Assembly (NCBI GenBank): GCA_033807775.1
Contig: CM066317.1
Coordinates: 16,503,370 to 16,567,369, forward strand
DNA from: Saussurea involucrata
Lineage: Eukaryota > Streptophyta > Magnoliopsida > Asterales > Asteraceae
Direction: 5' to 3'
DNA: 64,000 nucleotides
The translations under genes were made by a program, and so were the position numbers. Positions 29,106 through 40,663 of the stretch are shown piece by piece (within the stretch, counting starts at the first letter, position 1; each line of letters begins with the position of its first letter). Under the pieces are notes generated by a model that saw only the letters and a list, made by a program, of their open reading frames with translations, was not told where the DNA came from and did no database searches.

Positions 29106-32100
29106 TCGGAGGATAGTACCTTAGAATCAATGTGTCATGAGGGAGCCTTAGAAGAGATTCTAGGGACAAAAAGTGAGCAGTTGGAAGAACTTGAGGATAG
29201 TGACAGTGAGGAGGATAGTACCTTAGACAATAGTGAGTTGCTGCAGCAAGCTGCAACATTTGAACTTTTGGAAGAAGAGCCCACACACAAAACCCCTTTA
29301 CCATCAACAGAAGCACCACCAGATTTGGAGTTGAAGCAATTACCTGCCCACCTTAAGTATGCATTCTTAGGGGAAGACACTAAGCTACATGTGATCATCT
29401 CATCTTCTTTGGAAGCTGAGCAAGAGAAGCAGCTAGTTGAAATGCTTCAATCTCACACCAAAGCCATAGGTTGGACCATCTCTGACCTTAAAGGTATAAG
29501 TCCATCCATTTGTCAACACAAGGTAATCTTGGAAGACAAGGACTTTACCTCTGTAGAGCCTCAAAGGAGATTGAACCCTGTAATGAAAGAAGTGATCAAG
29601 AAAGAAATCCTAAAGTGGCTTGATGCTGGAATCATTTACCCTATAACAAGTAGCAATTGGGTAAGTCCTGCCCAGTGTATTCCAAAGAAGGGGGTGTCAC
29701 TGTGGTAGAAAATGAAAAGAATGAGCTAATTCCAACCAGAATAGTGTCAGGGTGGAGGATTTGTATGGACTATAGGAAGCTTAACAAAGCAACCCACAAA
29801 GACCATTTCCCTTTGCCATTCATAGACCAAATGTTGGATAGACTAGCTGGAAAAGAATACTATTGCTTTTTAGATGGCTATTCAGGGTATAACCAGATTG
29901 CTATAGCACCTGAGGACCAAGAGAAAACAACTTTCACTTGCCCTTATGGTACTTTTGCCTTTAGGAGGATGCCCTTTGGATTGTGCAATGCACCAGCCAC
30001 ATTTCAGAGATGCATGATGTCCATTTTCTCTGATATGTTGGAAACCTCTATGGAGATTTTCATGGATGACTTTTCTGTCTATGGATCTTCCTATGAGGGT
30101 TGTTTGAAAAACTTAGAACAAAGCCTTAAGAGATGTGAGGAGACTGGTCTAGTTCTAAACTGGGAAAATGTCATTTCATGGTAAAGGAAGGCATTGTTTT
30201 GGGTCATGTAATTTCAAAAAGGGGAATAGAGGTAGACAAGGCCAAACTAGAAGTCATTGAGAGTCTACCTGAGACCACAAATGTTAAAAGTATAATAAGT
30301 TTTCTAGGACATGCTGGATTTTATAGGAGGTTTATAAAAGATTTTTCAAAAATTTCCAAACCCCTCTGTTTATTACTTCAGCATGACCAACCATTTGATT
30401 TCAACAAGGAGTGTAAATCTGCTTTTAATACTTTAAAGAAAGCACTGATTTCTGCCCCTATTGTTGTTACTCCTGATTGGACAAAACCATTTGAACTTAT
30501 GTGTGATGCAAGTGATTGGGCAGTTGGTGCTGTTTTAGGCCAAGTTAATGACAAGATTTTCCACCCAGTCTACTATTCCAGTAAAACTCTAAATGAAGCC
30601 CAAATAAACTACACAACCACTGAGAAAGAACTTTTGGCTGTGGTTTTTGCATTTGAAAATTTTAGATCATACTTAATGGGTACTAAGGTCATTGTTCAAA
30701 CTGACCATGCAGCCAGCAAATACTTGATTTCCAAAAAAGATGCCAAGCCAAGTTTAATAAGGTGGGTTCTTTTGCTTCAAGAGTTTGAGATTGAAATAGT
30801 AGATAGAAAAGGGGTGAACAATCAAGTTGTTGATCACTTGTCCAGGTTAGAAAAATGAGAGACAAGCACTGGTGGGATTAATGAAAAGTTCCCTGATGAG
30901 CAGCTCATGATGCTGCAACATCATACAACCCCTTGGTTTGCAGACATTGCAAATTTCTTGGCTGTTGGGATCATTCCACCAGATTTAAACAAAGGGCAAA
31001 AGAAGAAGCTAATCCATGATTCTAAGAACTATCTTTGGGATGACCCATTTCTGTTTAAAGTAGGGGCTGACCAGATCCTAAGGAGGTGCATACCTCAACA
31101 GGAAGTGCCTGCAGTGCTGCAGCATTGTCATGCTGCTGCATATGATGGCCACTTTGGTGGCCAAAGAACTGCAGCCAAGGTTCTTCAATCTGGGTTTTTC
31201 TGGCCAACGCTCTTCCAAGATGTTGATAATTTTGTGAAGAGGTGTAATGAGTGTCAAAGGGTTGGATCCATCTCCCAAAGACATGAAGTGCCCCTCAATG
31301 GCATTCTTGAAGTAGAAATCTTTGATGTATGGGGAATTGACTTCATGGGTCCATTTCCCATGTCTGGAAACAATCAATACATTTTCGTGGATGTGGATTA
31401 TGTATCCAAATGGGTAGAAGCCACAGCCTGTCACACCAATGATGCCAAGACTGTGGTTAAGTTTTTGCATAAGCACATATTCACAAGGTTTGGTATCCCT
31501 AGAGCCATGATCAGTGATGAGGGTACCCACTTTGTGAATAACATGATGAAAGGAGTTCTGGAAAAGTATAACATAAACCATAGGGTAGCAACAACTTATC
31601 ATCCTCAAACTAATGGTTTAGCAGAACTTTCCAATAGAGAGATTAAGAGCATCTAGAGAAAGTGGTAAAGCCAACAAGGAAGGATTGGTCCTTCAAGCTT
31701 GATGATGCTTTATGGGCTTATAGGACTGCCTATAAGACACCCATTGGAATGTCCCCATATAAGTTAGTTTTTGGGAAAGCATGCCATCTACCACTTGAAC
31801 TAGAACACAAAGCCTTTTGGGCTTTGAAGGAGTAAAATTTGTGTCTTAATGTTGTAGGAGAAAGAAGGAAGCTACAGATTGATGAGCTTGAAGAATTGAG
31901 AGACCACTCTTATGAAAATGCCAAAATTTACAAAGATAAAACCAAAAAATAGCAGGATAAGAGGATCTCACAAAGAGAAATTGTAGTTGGCCAAAAAGTT
32001 TTACTCTTTAACTCTAGGTTGAAACTTTTTCCAGGAAAACTAAGATCCAAGTGGACAGGGCCATTTGATGTTCATAAAGTCCATCCTTATGGAGTGGTTG

Positions 32101-32225
32101 AACTCATTGACCCCAACAATGGATCCATTTTCAAAGTAAATGGTCAAAGAGTAAAGTCTTATCATGAAGTTGCAGCAACCAACTCCATTGGTACCACATT
32201 TGTGGTACAACTCTCTCAATCCTAG
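29106..32225 (+). pseudogene. Athila pol: RT, RNase H, integrase
   Basis: The reading starts in the acidic linker before RT (GALEEILGTK, LPAHLKYAFLGED). RT: WRICMDYRKLNKATHKDHFP, LDGYSGYNQIAI, the active site IFMDDFSVYG and LGHVISKRGIEVD. RNase H: LMCDASDWAVGAVLGQ, TTTEKELLAVVFAFE and LIRWVLLLQEFEIEI. Integrase: HCHAAAYDGHFGGQRTA and CNECQR; triad in WGIDFMGPFP, ISDEGTHFVN and NGLAELSNREI; C-terminal RSKWTGPFDV and VNGQRVKSYH. Breaks: frame changes near 29700 and 30175, stops at 30856-30858 and 31654-31656, and more near 31833 and 31950. Confidence 0.93.
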
Positions 32226-32691
32226 AAGTGATCTCAGAGGCTTGAAAAAGCCTACCCATGTTGTAAATATGTAAATACATTGGTTTAGTTTTTGTTTCTG
32301 TTTTAAAACATGAAGTTTTTAAGGTTTGCAAAATTGCTGGAAAAGGTTCAGTGCTACAACAACATTCATGTTGCTATAGCACTCTGCAACCAAAACCCCA
32401 ACAGTCTTATCAGCCGAAAAAATATACTTTTTTCTGCAAAGATGCTCTTCAGGCTGTTCAAATAGCAGAAAGGCATCATTTGTTTGGAGTTCCCATAAAC
32501 CTAGTGAGTACTTGAAACTAATAGATAGTTAACCCTAGTTAGTTTTGAACCAAAAGGCACTATTCAACTTCCATTCGGTTTCTTTCTAACCAAACAACCC
32601 ACGATCAGCCCCTAACCCCTTTAAAATATTCAGTGTTATTTTGCAACTTGCAGCTTAAATAGTACTTTGCAGGGGGACTTAAATTCTTATT
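32226..32691 (+). other. Athila spacer between pol and env-like ORF
   Basis: No ORF. It contains the palindrome TGCTATAGCA (32372-32381). A splice-acceptor-like ATAGTACTTTGCAG ends at 32672, 20 bases before the next ORF's ATG. This would fit expression of the env-like protein from a spliced message, as proposed for Athila. Confidence 0.5.
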
Positions 32692-34842
32692 ATGGGGAGA
32701 TTGAAGACTCAAGCCAAAAAGATTTTGAGGCCTGTAAGTGATCAAGAAAGAAGAAGAAGTGCCAGAAATCAGAGCATCGACATGGAATCAAGCAAGAAGT
32801 CGTCGACTGAATCCAATGCCAAAGAAAAATCTCCATCACCTTCTCCAAGCAATCTGCCATTGAAGAAGCTGAAAACAGGGGATGGAGAGGCAAGTAAGAA
32901 ACCTGAAACTCACACCTCATCAAACTCTGTTTCTTCTACATTTGCTAGCCACAAATCCCTCACCATTGATATAAACAAAGAACCCCAATCTCCCGCCAAT
33001 GATATGCCATAAATATTGCTGCTTGGTGGTCGATTCCCACTCACTCCTAGCCCTCAACATACCCATTCAGAAAACCCATCGCAACACGCTCCTAAAAATA
33101 CAAACCTATTTGCTGAAGATAAGGCTGAAATAGCCTGCATTTTAGGAGAAACCCCAACAAAACCCAATAATCCTACTGATCCCAAGCCATCAACCACCAA
33201 AGCACCTTCTGTGCAAAGTGAAAGTGCCATTCCTGAAACCAATCCAGAAATGAACACGTCTGGACAATCACAGGCTCAGAAACAGGAGACTATGATTATG
33301 ACTAAGGAGGAAGAGTTGAGGAAGACTATGGCTGACAAGAAAGGGAAGGGGAAGAGTACAGAGGTTGAGGAGGAAGAAGAGAGCTCAGAGGAGGAGAGTT
33401 CTGAGTTTGATGATAGCAGTGATGAGGATGTTGCTGTGAGCAATGCAAGGATTGCTGCAGCAACAGCAGAAGATGAAAATATTCCATTAGTTGACTGGAT
33501 GAAGACTCCCAAGAAGGGGAGTGTGAAGCAAAAGAAGATACCCCCTTCACCATCACCCAACCAAAACAAATCCAGAAGAGAGAACACCTCTTTTGGAACT
33601 TTCAGCTGCAAAGAAGCCTATGAACAATTTGGCATTCTTGCTGCCAAAGAGGCTTTAGCAGACAAGGGATTTAGTCCAGAAGCTTTAAGGGACTACCCTT
33701 TCATTATCAACACCATCAGAAAAATGGGATGGGAGCTGTTCTGTGCAATCCCAAGTGGATACAACCTCTCCCTCATCAGGGAATTCTATGCCGAAGTTGC
33801 TGCATCCACAAGCCAAAATGTGAGGGTAAGGGGCACTGATGTGTCTTATGATGCATATGCCATTGACAACATGTTTGGTATAGTGTCTCCTGCCTCAAAT
33901 GATTACAAGAAATTGACAGAGAAGGCCACTAAAGAAGAGGCAAAGAAGGTGTTGAGCACCATTGCTCAACCTGGAGCTACATGGAAGAATAGGTTGTTCA
34001 GAACAATGCATAGCAAAGATCTACTTCCTGAGGTCAATGTGTGGTTCTATTTCCTGAGGTATACACTTCAGCCCACAACCCATGATACTAGCCTAACCTT
34101 CGAAAGAATGATACTACTCTACTGTATCATGGGTGGTAAAAGATTCAGTGTGTGGGAAGATGTAAGCAAAAGCATCAAGTCATGTGTAGAAAAGGTCAAG
34201 GGTGATCTTTGGCATCCATCACTGATCAACTCCTTACTCAACAGAGCCAAAGTGAAATCCCTTCCCACTGATGAAATTGTCTCAGGAAAGGCAGTGATAG
34301 AAACCCAGACAGTCAAGAGAGTGATGAGGAATGCAGAGAAGGCAATGAGAAAGAATGCCATTGCTGCAGCATCACTCCTGGATGTTGCAGCAACTGCTGC
34401 AGGTGGTTCCAAACAATCACAACCACCAAAGAGCTCCCAATCAGTCCCAATAACAGAGAAGCTGGAAACCAAATCCTTCGTGTACTTAGCCACCCAAATT
34501 GCAAACAACCAGGAAACTCTATTGAACAAACTGCAAGAGAGGGACTTGATGTGGATGGCCCTCTTGGCCAACCAAAAGAGAGAAATGGAGGCTAAGATTG
34601 CTGAAAGTGAGAAGAAAGTGCTGGCCTGTTTGGAAGAATAGGATAAGGCTGCACAACATGCAAGAAAACTCACTGCCCTGCACAGGCAATACCAAATGGC
34701 AAGAGAGGGGGTCATGGAAAGCAAGTGGGCAACAGAGAATCCAGAGGAGTACGCAAGCATTGGACCATATCCAGAAGAGTTGCTGCACGAGGCAAAGAAG
34801 TTCATCCCCAGTGCTGCAGCAAAACCTACTCCCAAAGAGTAG
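32692..34842 (+). pseudogene. Athila env-like ORF
   Basis: One frame of 717 codons from ATG 32692 to TAG 34840-34842, interrupted by TAA at 33010-33012 and TAG at 34639-34641. The N-terminal 200 residues are low-complexity: Ser/Pro/Lys-rich, then an acidic Glu/Ser run. The conserved domain of plant retroelement 'putative transposon protein' type lies at about residues 300-525 (FSCKEAYEQFGILAAKEA, YPFIINTIRKMGWELFC, GTDVSYDAYAIDNMFG, PEVNVWFYFLRYTLQPTTHD). A coiled-coil C-terminus follows. I see no signal peptide or membrane span, so a true envelope role is doubtful for this copy. Confidence 0.85.
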
Positions 34843-35638
34843 GCAGGTCCATTTCTATACCTTAGCTCCATAAGTAGTTTTTATTTTTCTGATTTTTAGT
34901 TTTTAGAGTCTGGGAATTTGTTGAATCTTTCAGTTTTTGAGTCTTATGAGATTTGCACCATGACAAACCACATCCCATGGTAATTTTGATGATACACATC
35001 CTTTTTTCAGTCCTCAAAACTAGAACCATGCTCATCCACCTGGGAAGAAACTAGACATCCTTGTATTTTTTAGAAAGTGATTTAGGCCATTCTTTCACAT
35101 ACACAAGCCACTTATACCCTTTGCACCCTTAAGCCATAAAGATTACTGATCTCAATGGGGACATTGAAAATTGCAAGTGTGGGGGAGGGGTATATTGAAT
35201 GAGCACAAAGACAGCCCATAGGGCAGAAAATTGCTCCAAAAAAAAAGAATAAATGATGAATCAGTGGTGTCCAAAGTCAATGCAGATAAAACAGATAAAA
35301 TATGCATAGCATATACACTGCTTGTGCATTATAAATGAAGACTTGAAAGAATACCTTGAGCTACAAATCCAAATCACCCAAAAAGTCCTAAAGATTCTGA
35401 ATTCACAAGGCCTTGATGTCTAACAATAGGAAATGAGTTATTGGCTTACGGGATTGAGAGAATGGTGAAGGATGGACACAGAATTATGCTAGGCTATGGT
35501 CCTGTTTTGGTTTCCAAATCTCATAATCTGTTTATTTTTCATTTTGACCCTTTAAATTGTTTTCAATTTCTCATTTGAGTCATTTTTAGTTGTCATTTTA
35601 GTTGCTTGGGGACAAGCAACAGTTCAAGTGTAGGGGTG
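34843..35638 (+). other. Athila 3' non-coding region and polypurine tract
   Basis: About 800 bases without an ORF. A purine run GTGTGGGGGAGGGG at about 35177-35190 could be an internal polypurine tract. The tract that precedes the LTR is AGTGTAGGGGTG (35627-35638). Confidence 0.7.
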
Positions 35639-36992
35639 TGATAAGTGTGTATATTTATACACTTTTATACCCATTTAGGACTTTATTTTACCTTATTTTA
35701 CATCTTTCCCAATTAGATATTGAGTCTTTTAGTCTTATTTTACACATTTTCTTTAGAATGGAGCTAGGATGTAGTTTATGGAATAATCCTATCTTTTTGG
35801 AGAAAGTTTGCTGATTTCTATGTTGCTATAGCAGGGGATGCCACAGCAGTGATATTGGCAGGCATGGCTCAATCAAGTTGGACGGTTTTGTTGAAGAAAG
35901 ATCTCAGGCATCTTTTGGTACACCCTTGGGCAGAAGTCAACTCTGAAGATGCCTCTGAAGATGCCCCTGACGATGCTCCCTAAGATAGCCTTTTACTTTA
36001 CTTGTATTGTACTTAGATGCTTGGTTATTACCCATTAAGGTTAACCACTTTTGTACTTCTTAAGCATCTTTTGATTCCTTGCCTCTAGTATAAATAGTTT
36101 AGGAAGTCTTTCATTTGTACTCAGCTTCTACTGGAACAAAGCTTGTCCTAAGCTTTGTTACCAAATACTTTTCATTTCAATTGCAATCTTTTAGTTACAA
36201 GTCATTTCGTTGCTGTCTGTTGCTATAGCAACCTTTACAGCTTTCTTTACTTTCTGCACTTACATTAAGTCATTTACATACATATCATTTACTTTTAAGC
36301 ATTTACATTCCAGTATGGTAGGCTAAACACCATAGTGTGGGTGTAAGTGAAGGTTGGCAGATTGTCTTTGGACATTTGTTTGCATTGATATTCTGCTTTA
36401 CTATTCATAAACAACATGAATACTTCATCCAGTAGTCTTTGACAAATTGACAAGTGTTATGAGTTGGACTCAAAATGGAGACAACGCAAGTGTTGATGTT
36501 GGTTGTGTTATAGAGACTATAAAGAGTTGCCTCAATCCTTTGGGTTGAGAAACTATATGGAAAGAAAGGTAAGATCCGACTAGTAGGTTCTTGATGCACT
36601 TACCAAGTGCCCACCCTACATAAAAAGTATAATTTGAACTTCCCTTGGAAGGCCATTCAATTCAGTAGTATTGCAGGAGTCTTTGCTGCAGCACTCTTGT
36701 GTTTGCTATAGCAATGCCCTGAGCACTTTGTTAGCCCAAATCCAACCTGATCTTGCACCCATACTATCTTTAATTTATTGTTATTATCTTTCAGTACTTT
36801 GCTTTCAGTTACTAAAAATCTGGTTACCAAAATCTTGCTTTGAAAACCAACTTGTTGTTACTCTTCTTGCTTTGAAAGTCCTTGAGGTACGATATCTGGT
36901 ATTACTTACCATTATTACTTGCTTTTGACGACACTAGTAAAACATGTATACTTGCATGGGTTGCTAGTTGTTGTAGCCTTTTTGGGGTTACA
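35639..36992 (+). repeat. Athila 3' LTR
   Basis: 1354 bp from TGATAAGTGTGTATATTTAT to GGGGTTACA. A TATA-like CTAGTATAAATAG lies at about 36087-36099. The palindrome TGCTATAGCA occurs three times (35824, 36221, 36704). Followed by TTTCA in Tat LTR sequence, a probable target-duplication half with no partner because the 5' end is lost. The exact left boundary could be two bases earlier. Confidence 0.85.
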
Positions 36993-37034
36993 TTTCATCT
37001 CGACCATCGAGACTGGTGAAATTTTACCCAAACA
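36993..37034 (-). repeat. 5' LTR remnant of minus-strand Tat element (42 bp)
   Basis: On the minus strand it reads TGTTTGGGTAAAATTTCACC then AGTCTCGATGGTCGAG, identical in its first 24 bases to the start of the 3' LTR at 9558 downward. It is bounded by the Athila LTR on the left and GTGCA on the right. Confidence 0.9.
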
Positions 37035-38073
37035 GTGCAATTGTTTGACAATTTAAAATTGTGAAATTGCTTGATTGTGCATAAGTGACATTGTGAAATT
37101 GAAATTGAGAATTTAGGAATTGTGAAATTGTGAATTTAGGAATTGTGATTGTGAAATTTAGGAATTGTGAATTTAGCAATTGTAGATGAAGATGAAATCC
37201 CAATCTACCATTCATGGGCTTTTTAAAAGAAAACATGTTAGTTCTTCTTCTCAATCTCAATATCCCGAAGAAACAACATAGATATTCCTGACTTGTTTTC
37301 TTCCTACTACAGTAGAGGGGCTCGGGCTCGTAATGAGCATAGTGATCATACACTTGAGCATCATTACCGAGTGGATATTTTTTATGAAGCGATTAATTGT
37401 CAATTAATGGAACTAGATCACCGTTTCAGTGATAGTTCCATGGAGATGCTTTGTCTTGTTTCTACTCTAGATCCCAAAAATTCGTACGAGAGTTTTAGAA
37501 GTCTTGATGTGCGTGAACTAGTAGAGAAGTTTTATCCTGAAGATTTCAGTGATCATGAGAAAACAATTCTGAAAATGCAACTTCAACATTATGTTATTGA
37601 TGTCGTTCAACATGCAGATTATAAGCAATTGACATCTACTGCAGATCTGTGTCAATGGTTGGTAAGGACTAGAAGAGAAACCACTTTTGATCTTATTCAT
37701 CGATTACTCTGTCTACTACTTACTCTCCCAGTTTCTACCGCGACAACCGAGAGATCATTTTCTGCCATGAATATTGAAAAACATGAATGCAGAATAAAAT
37801 GGATGATGAGTTTCTAAACGACTCGTTGGATTTGTTTATCGAAAGGGAAGTTGCTGAAAAGATTACTTTGGAGGAGATTGTGGAAGACTTTAAGGCCGCA
37901 AAAGATCGACGGGTTCCATTTTGACGAGCGATGTTTGACATTTTCATATTTAACGTCTAGTTTTAATGTTTTTACTACTTTAGAACTTTGGATAATGTAT
38001 TTTTGTTATTTTTGAGTTTATATAATGTATTAGGTCCGGCCCCTGCGGTTGAAAGGCTTGTGTTCCGCCCCTG
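37035..38073 (+). mobile_element. hAT transposon, right part
   Basis: It begins with the Tat target duplication GTGCA, contains the transposase remnant and ends with GTTCCGCCCCTG at 38062-38073. This is the reverse complement of the typical CAGGGGCGGAAC terminal repeat of this hAT family. The next eight bases, CTCAAACA, would be the target duplication. The left terminal repeat is not in view. Confidence 0.75.
37186..37924 (+). pseudogene. hAT transposase (ZMYM1/TTF-type), internally deleted
   Basis: The ATG at 37186 gives an N-terminus with STIHGLFKRKHVSSSSQSQ, typical for this transposase family. A stop follows at 37279-37281. In another frame (from about 37283) the C-terminal catalytic and dimerisation part follows directly: YYRVDIFYEAINCQLMEL, FDLIHRLLCLLLTLP and VSTATTERSFSAMN. 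After a further one-base shift near 37795 the end reads DSLDLFIEREVAEKITLE and stops at 37922-37924. About 250 residues against the 700-800 expected: the zinc finger and most of the catalytic core are gone. Confidence 0.88.
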
Positions 38074-38499
38074 CTCAAACATGAAGGACAGACTCCACCT
38101 ACCAAAACCGCTATTCACTCCTCTCTTTATTTTAAGATTTAAATTTCAAATGGAAGAATTGGTTTCTAGTTTTATCTTTCATCTCAACTTATTTCAAGAT
38201 TATATGCGAGATTTTTAACTCATATTTTGCTTTGTCGATCTTTACAGGTATGTTTATGAGCTCGGGAATGAAGGCGGAGCAACAACGATGGATAGTCACA
38301 TTCAAGGTGAAAACTTCGTAGAGAATTGATACTTATCTTAACCTAGGTTTTAGACTAGGTTTTCATGCATGAAATAGACAGTTTTTGGATCTGACGGTAT
38401 TTTTATTTTTTTTGAATTACAAGTTAATTGTTGCTTCTTAGATGCTTTGAACAAATAGTGTATCATCTGATACATCATTTCAGTCGATACTTTAATGGA
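38074..38499. other. unassigned spacer right of hAT
   Basis: AT-rich, no convincing ORF. The longest reading (37988-38218) spans the hAT end and is not credible. A splice-acceptor-like CTTTACAG precedes GTATGTTTATGAGCTCGGG (38240-38265), and TTTTTATTTTTTTTG lies near 38400. Possibly old host DNA or decayed LINE 5' sequence. Confidence 0.4.
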
Positions 38500-38714
38500 T
38501 TGATGAAGCTCTTTGAGAAAATCTTATTAGGTATAATTTATAGATAGAATGGGGAGGTAATATTTATGGGAGATTTCAATGAAGTCCGAGTAGAGGGTGA
38601 GAGGCATGGGTCGGTGTTTAATTCACGACGGAGCTTTTTAATTTATTTATACGAGAAGGGAAGTTATTTGATATCCCTCTTGGTGGGTATAGCTTCAGCC
38701 TTCACGTGGTCCAA
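38500..38714 (+). pseudogene. L1-type LINE, endonuclease part
   Basis: The reading contains IFMGDFNEVRVEGERHGSVF (38560-38620) and ends AFTWSN at 38714, the core of the apurinic endonuclease of plant L1 LINEs. It is cut by the Tekay insertion in the middle of FTWSN. The continuation WASIMSKLDRFLL is found at 47421 onward. The 5' end of the LINE is not defined. Confidence 0.85.
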
Positions 38715-40400
38715 TGTAATAACCAGGTATGTTATTGGTTTAATTAAAAGTATTATTTTATTAAGTATTATGGAGTTAGAAGTTAAGGTGCAAGGTTTAA
38801 TTTTTATTTGGAAGTTTAGGGGTATGTTTTGCCAAATAAGATAAGTGTGGGGTTTGTTTGGTGAGTGTGGAGATAATATCCACCCCACCCCCATTCTCAC
38901 TTCTAATAGAGGAGGTGTCCTCGTTTTAGAAAGGTTAGTTTTCATTTATGTGTATAGTGTGTGTGTGTTTTCAGTGAGCAAGAAAAGAGAGAGAGAGAGA
39001 GTCGTGAAAAAGAAGAAGGAAAAAGAAGAAGGAAAAAGAAGAAGGAAAAACAAGAAGGAAAAACAAGGGATTTCAGTTGGAGATTTTAAGGAGCAAGCTA
39101 TAGAACAAAAGGTATTCATCTTGCAATTTCATCTTTTATGTGTATTAGGTTTTATATGAGTTTTGAAAGTGGGTATTGATAATTTTGGGTTTGAATCATG
39201 AATCATTGGGTGAGTTTGAATGAGTTTCACTAGATTAAATGATACTTTGATGATTGGAAATTGTGGGGAAAGGTTTAGGACATCCATTATTTCATTTTTG
39301 AGGCTTAAAAATCGTTTTGGGATGAATTGGGTCTGAGAAAGGGCCATTTTCAGCTGAATGGAAGTGCAGGTTTTCCGTGCTAGTTTGGTGCTAGTAAACT
39401 AGCGCGGGAAGTAGCGCCGTTCTCTGGTCCAGTGCCCCGCACCCTTTTTGGCGCGAGTTAACTAGCGCCGGGCACTGTTTCGCGTTTTTGGGTTTCGTTT
39501 CGCATACGGTTTGAGGATATGTTTGTGGTATCACCTAAAGGTTGTTTTTGGGGCTTATTTGGAATGGATTTGGAACATAATTAAATGGTTTAACACCATT
39601 CTTATGATGCCAATTCAGGTGTTCGGGTTAAGCTAAAGTGTGTCCCGGAGTGTGTATCGTTGTGCTAAGCTAAACAGGTGAGTTTTACTTCAAAATATTT
39701 TTAACTGGAATACATATATATGTGGAATAGATATGTGATCAATGTGTGAACAGTATGTGTTTATAATATAGTAAGATATTATATTCATTTGTGCATTACA
39801 CTACACAAGTGTATATTAGTCGGGTTCCGGTGTGCGGACCGGTGGGTAGCCGGGTTCCGGTGTGCGGACCGGTGAGTAGCCGGGTTCCGGTGTGCGGACC
39901 GGTAACGTTGATTAATTATTAGTTGGCTTGCTACCAACTAATATGGCCAGTTGTGGAGGAATAAGGTGGAATGAGATGTACGAGTCTTGAATGGTATTTA
40001 TATACGTGTAGTATATGGATGTATATGAAAAGTTTTATATACATGGTTTTGATACAAAGATTTACTAAATTGACAGGGATTTTCTCACTAGACCATTAGG
40101 TCTAACCCTCATCTCTGTTTTAAAAATATGTATTCCAGGTGGTGGATCGGGTAAGAACAAGTGAATAGGACAATCGGTGGATAGCTTTTGTGAAGACTTT
40201 TGTTATGAAGTTATAGATGCGTCTTTGTACTTATGACCATGTTGTTAGTCATAATGTAATTTAATTCGCGAAAAGTTTGTACTGATTTACTTATTATGTT
40301 TAGCAAGACTATGGGACCAAATATGAAATATGATGTAAAGACGATGAATTTATGTTTTAAAAGTATGTTATTTGTATATATGGAATACCGGGTTGTTACA
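38715..40400 (+). repeat. 5' LTR of Tekay element
   Basis: 1686 bp. It carries a GA microsatellite (about 38988-39001), a purine minisatellite with AAAAAGAAGAAGG units (39005-39066), and the 'ctcactagacc' box at 40085. Against the 3' LTR it has one extra 30-bp repeat, more purine units and an insertion of about 30 bases at 38826-38856. It lacks some GA repeats and a 12-bp block near 39463. Confidence 0.94.
39818..39904 (+). repeat. 30-bp tandem repeat, three units
   Basis: Units start at 39818, 39848 and 39878, with the core CGGGTTCCGGTGTGCGGACC plus GGT. The inner CCGGTGTGCGGACCGG is nearly palindromic. The 3' LTR has two units (46863-46918). Confidence 0.92.
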
Positions 40401-40402
40401 GA

Positions 40403-40415
40403 TGGTATCAGAGCC
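40403..40415 (+). promoter_or_regulatory. primer-binding site of Tekay element
   Basis: TGGTATCAGAGCC starts two bases after the LTR and is complementary to the 3' end of initiator-Met tRNA. Confidence 0.9.
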
Positions 40416-40663
40416 ATAGTTTAAGGGATTTAGGTATTAGTATTTGTACCTAGACTTAAACTGCATGTGAAGTAGGATGTCCCTAATAATTTTAGAACCT
40501 TGGGATGCTAAGTATAAAAAGGTAGAAGGAACATCATGTAAGGTAATTTCAAGTTACACCTGGCCAGTGTAATTGTGAACTTACAAGTACATGTTTGAAC
40601 TGGAATACCTTGTTATATTGGGTATGTGTTTATGTGTATATTAACCTTGTCTGACTCAACAGA

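Larger units (their letters stand above)
29106..36992 (+). mobile_element. Athila-lineage Ty3/gypsy element, 5' truncated
   Basis: The order after the break is: acidic linker, RT, RNase H, integrase, env-like ORF, 3' non-coding region, 3' LTR. The 5' LTR, gag and protease are missing. The extra ORF of the known Athila 'env-like' family and the sequence of the RT place it in Athila. The right LTR end (36992) sits 42 bp inside the start of a minus-strand Tat LTR, so it had inserted into that LTR. All reading frames carry stops. Confidence 0.9.
8849..37034 (-). mobile_element. Tat-lineage Ty3/gypsy element (minus strand), heavily interrupted
   Basis: The outer ends are a complete 3' LTR (8849-9558) and 42 bp of the 5' LTR (36993-37034), flanked on both sides by GTGCA (8844-8848 and 37035-37039). 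Read on the minus strand, what remains is: reverse transcriptase, RNase H, second RNase H and integrase (28700-26126), the integrase C-terminus (12617-12464), an antisense extra ORF (9922-11862, plus strand) and the 3' LTR. gag, protease and the start of RT are lost. A SIRE-like copia, two Tat LTR pieces and an Athila are inserted. Dual RNase H and an antisense ORF are known traits of the Tat lineage (Retand/Grande type). Confidence 0.85.

Noticed and set aside
34119..34871. 250-codon reverse ORF opposite the Athila env-like ORF
   Set aside because: It is the antisense shadow of a clearly conserved forward domain and has hydrophobic runs only because of the Lys/Glu-rich sense strand.
38074..38499. 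Host exon after the CTTTACAG acceptor near 38245
   Set aside because: The following frame is short and closes soon, and no partner exon is found on either side.
39818..39904. Short regular repeats that might be taken for a CRISPR array
   Set aside because: Three directly adjoining 30-bp units without spacers inside an LTR of a plant retrotransposon.
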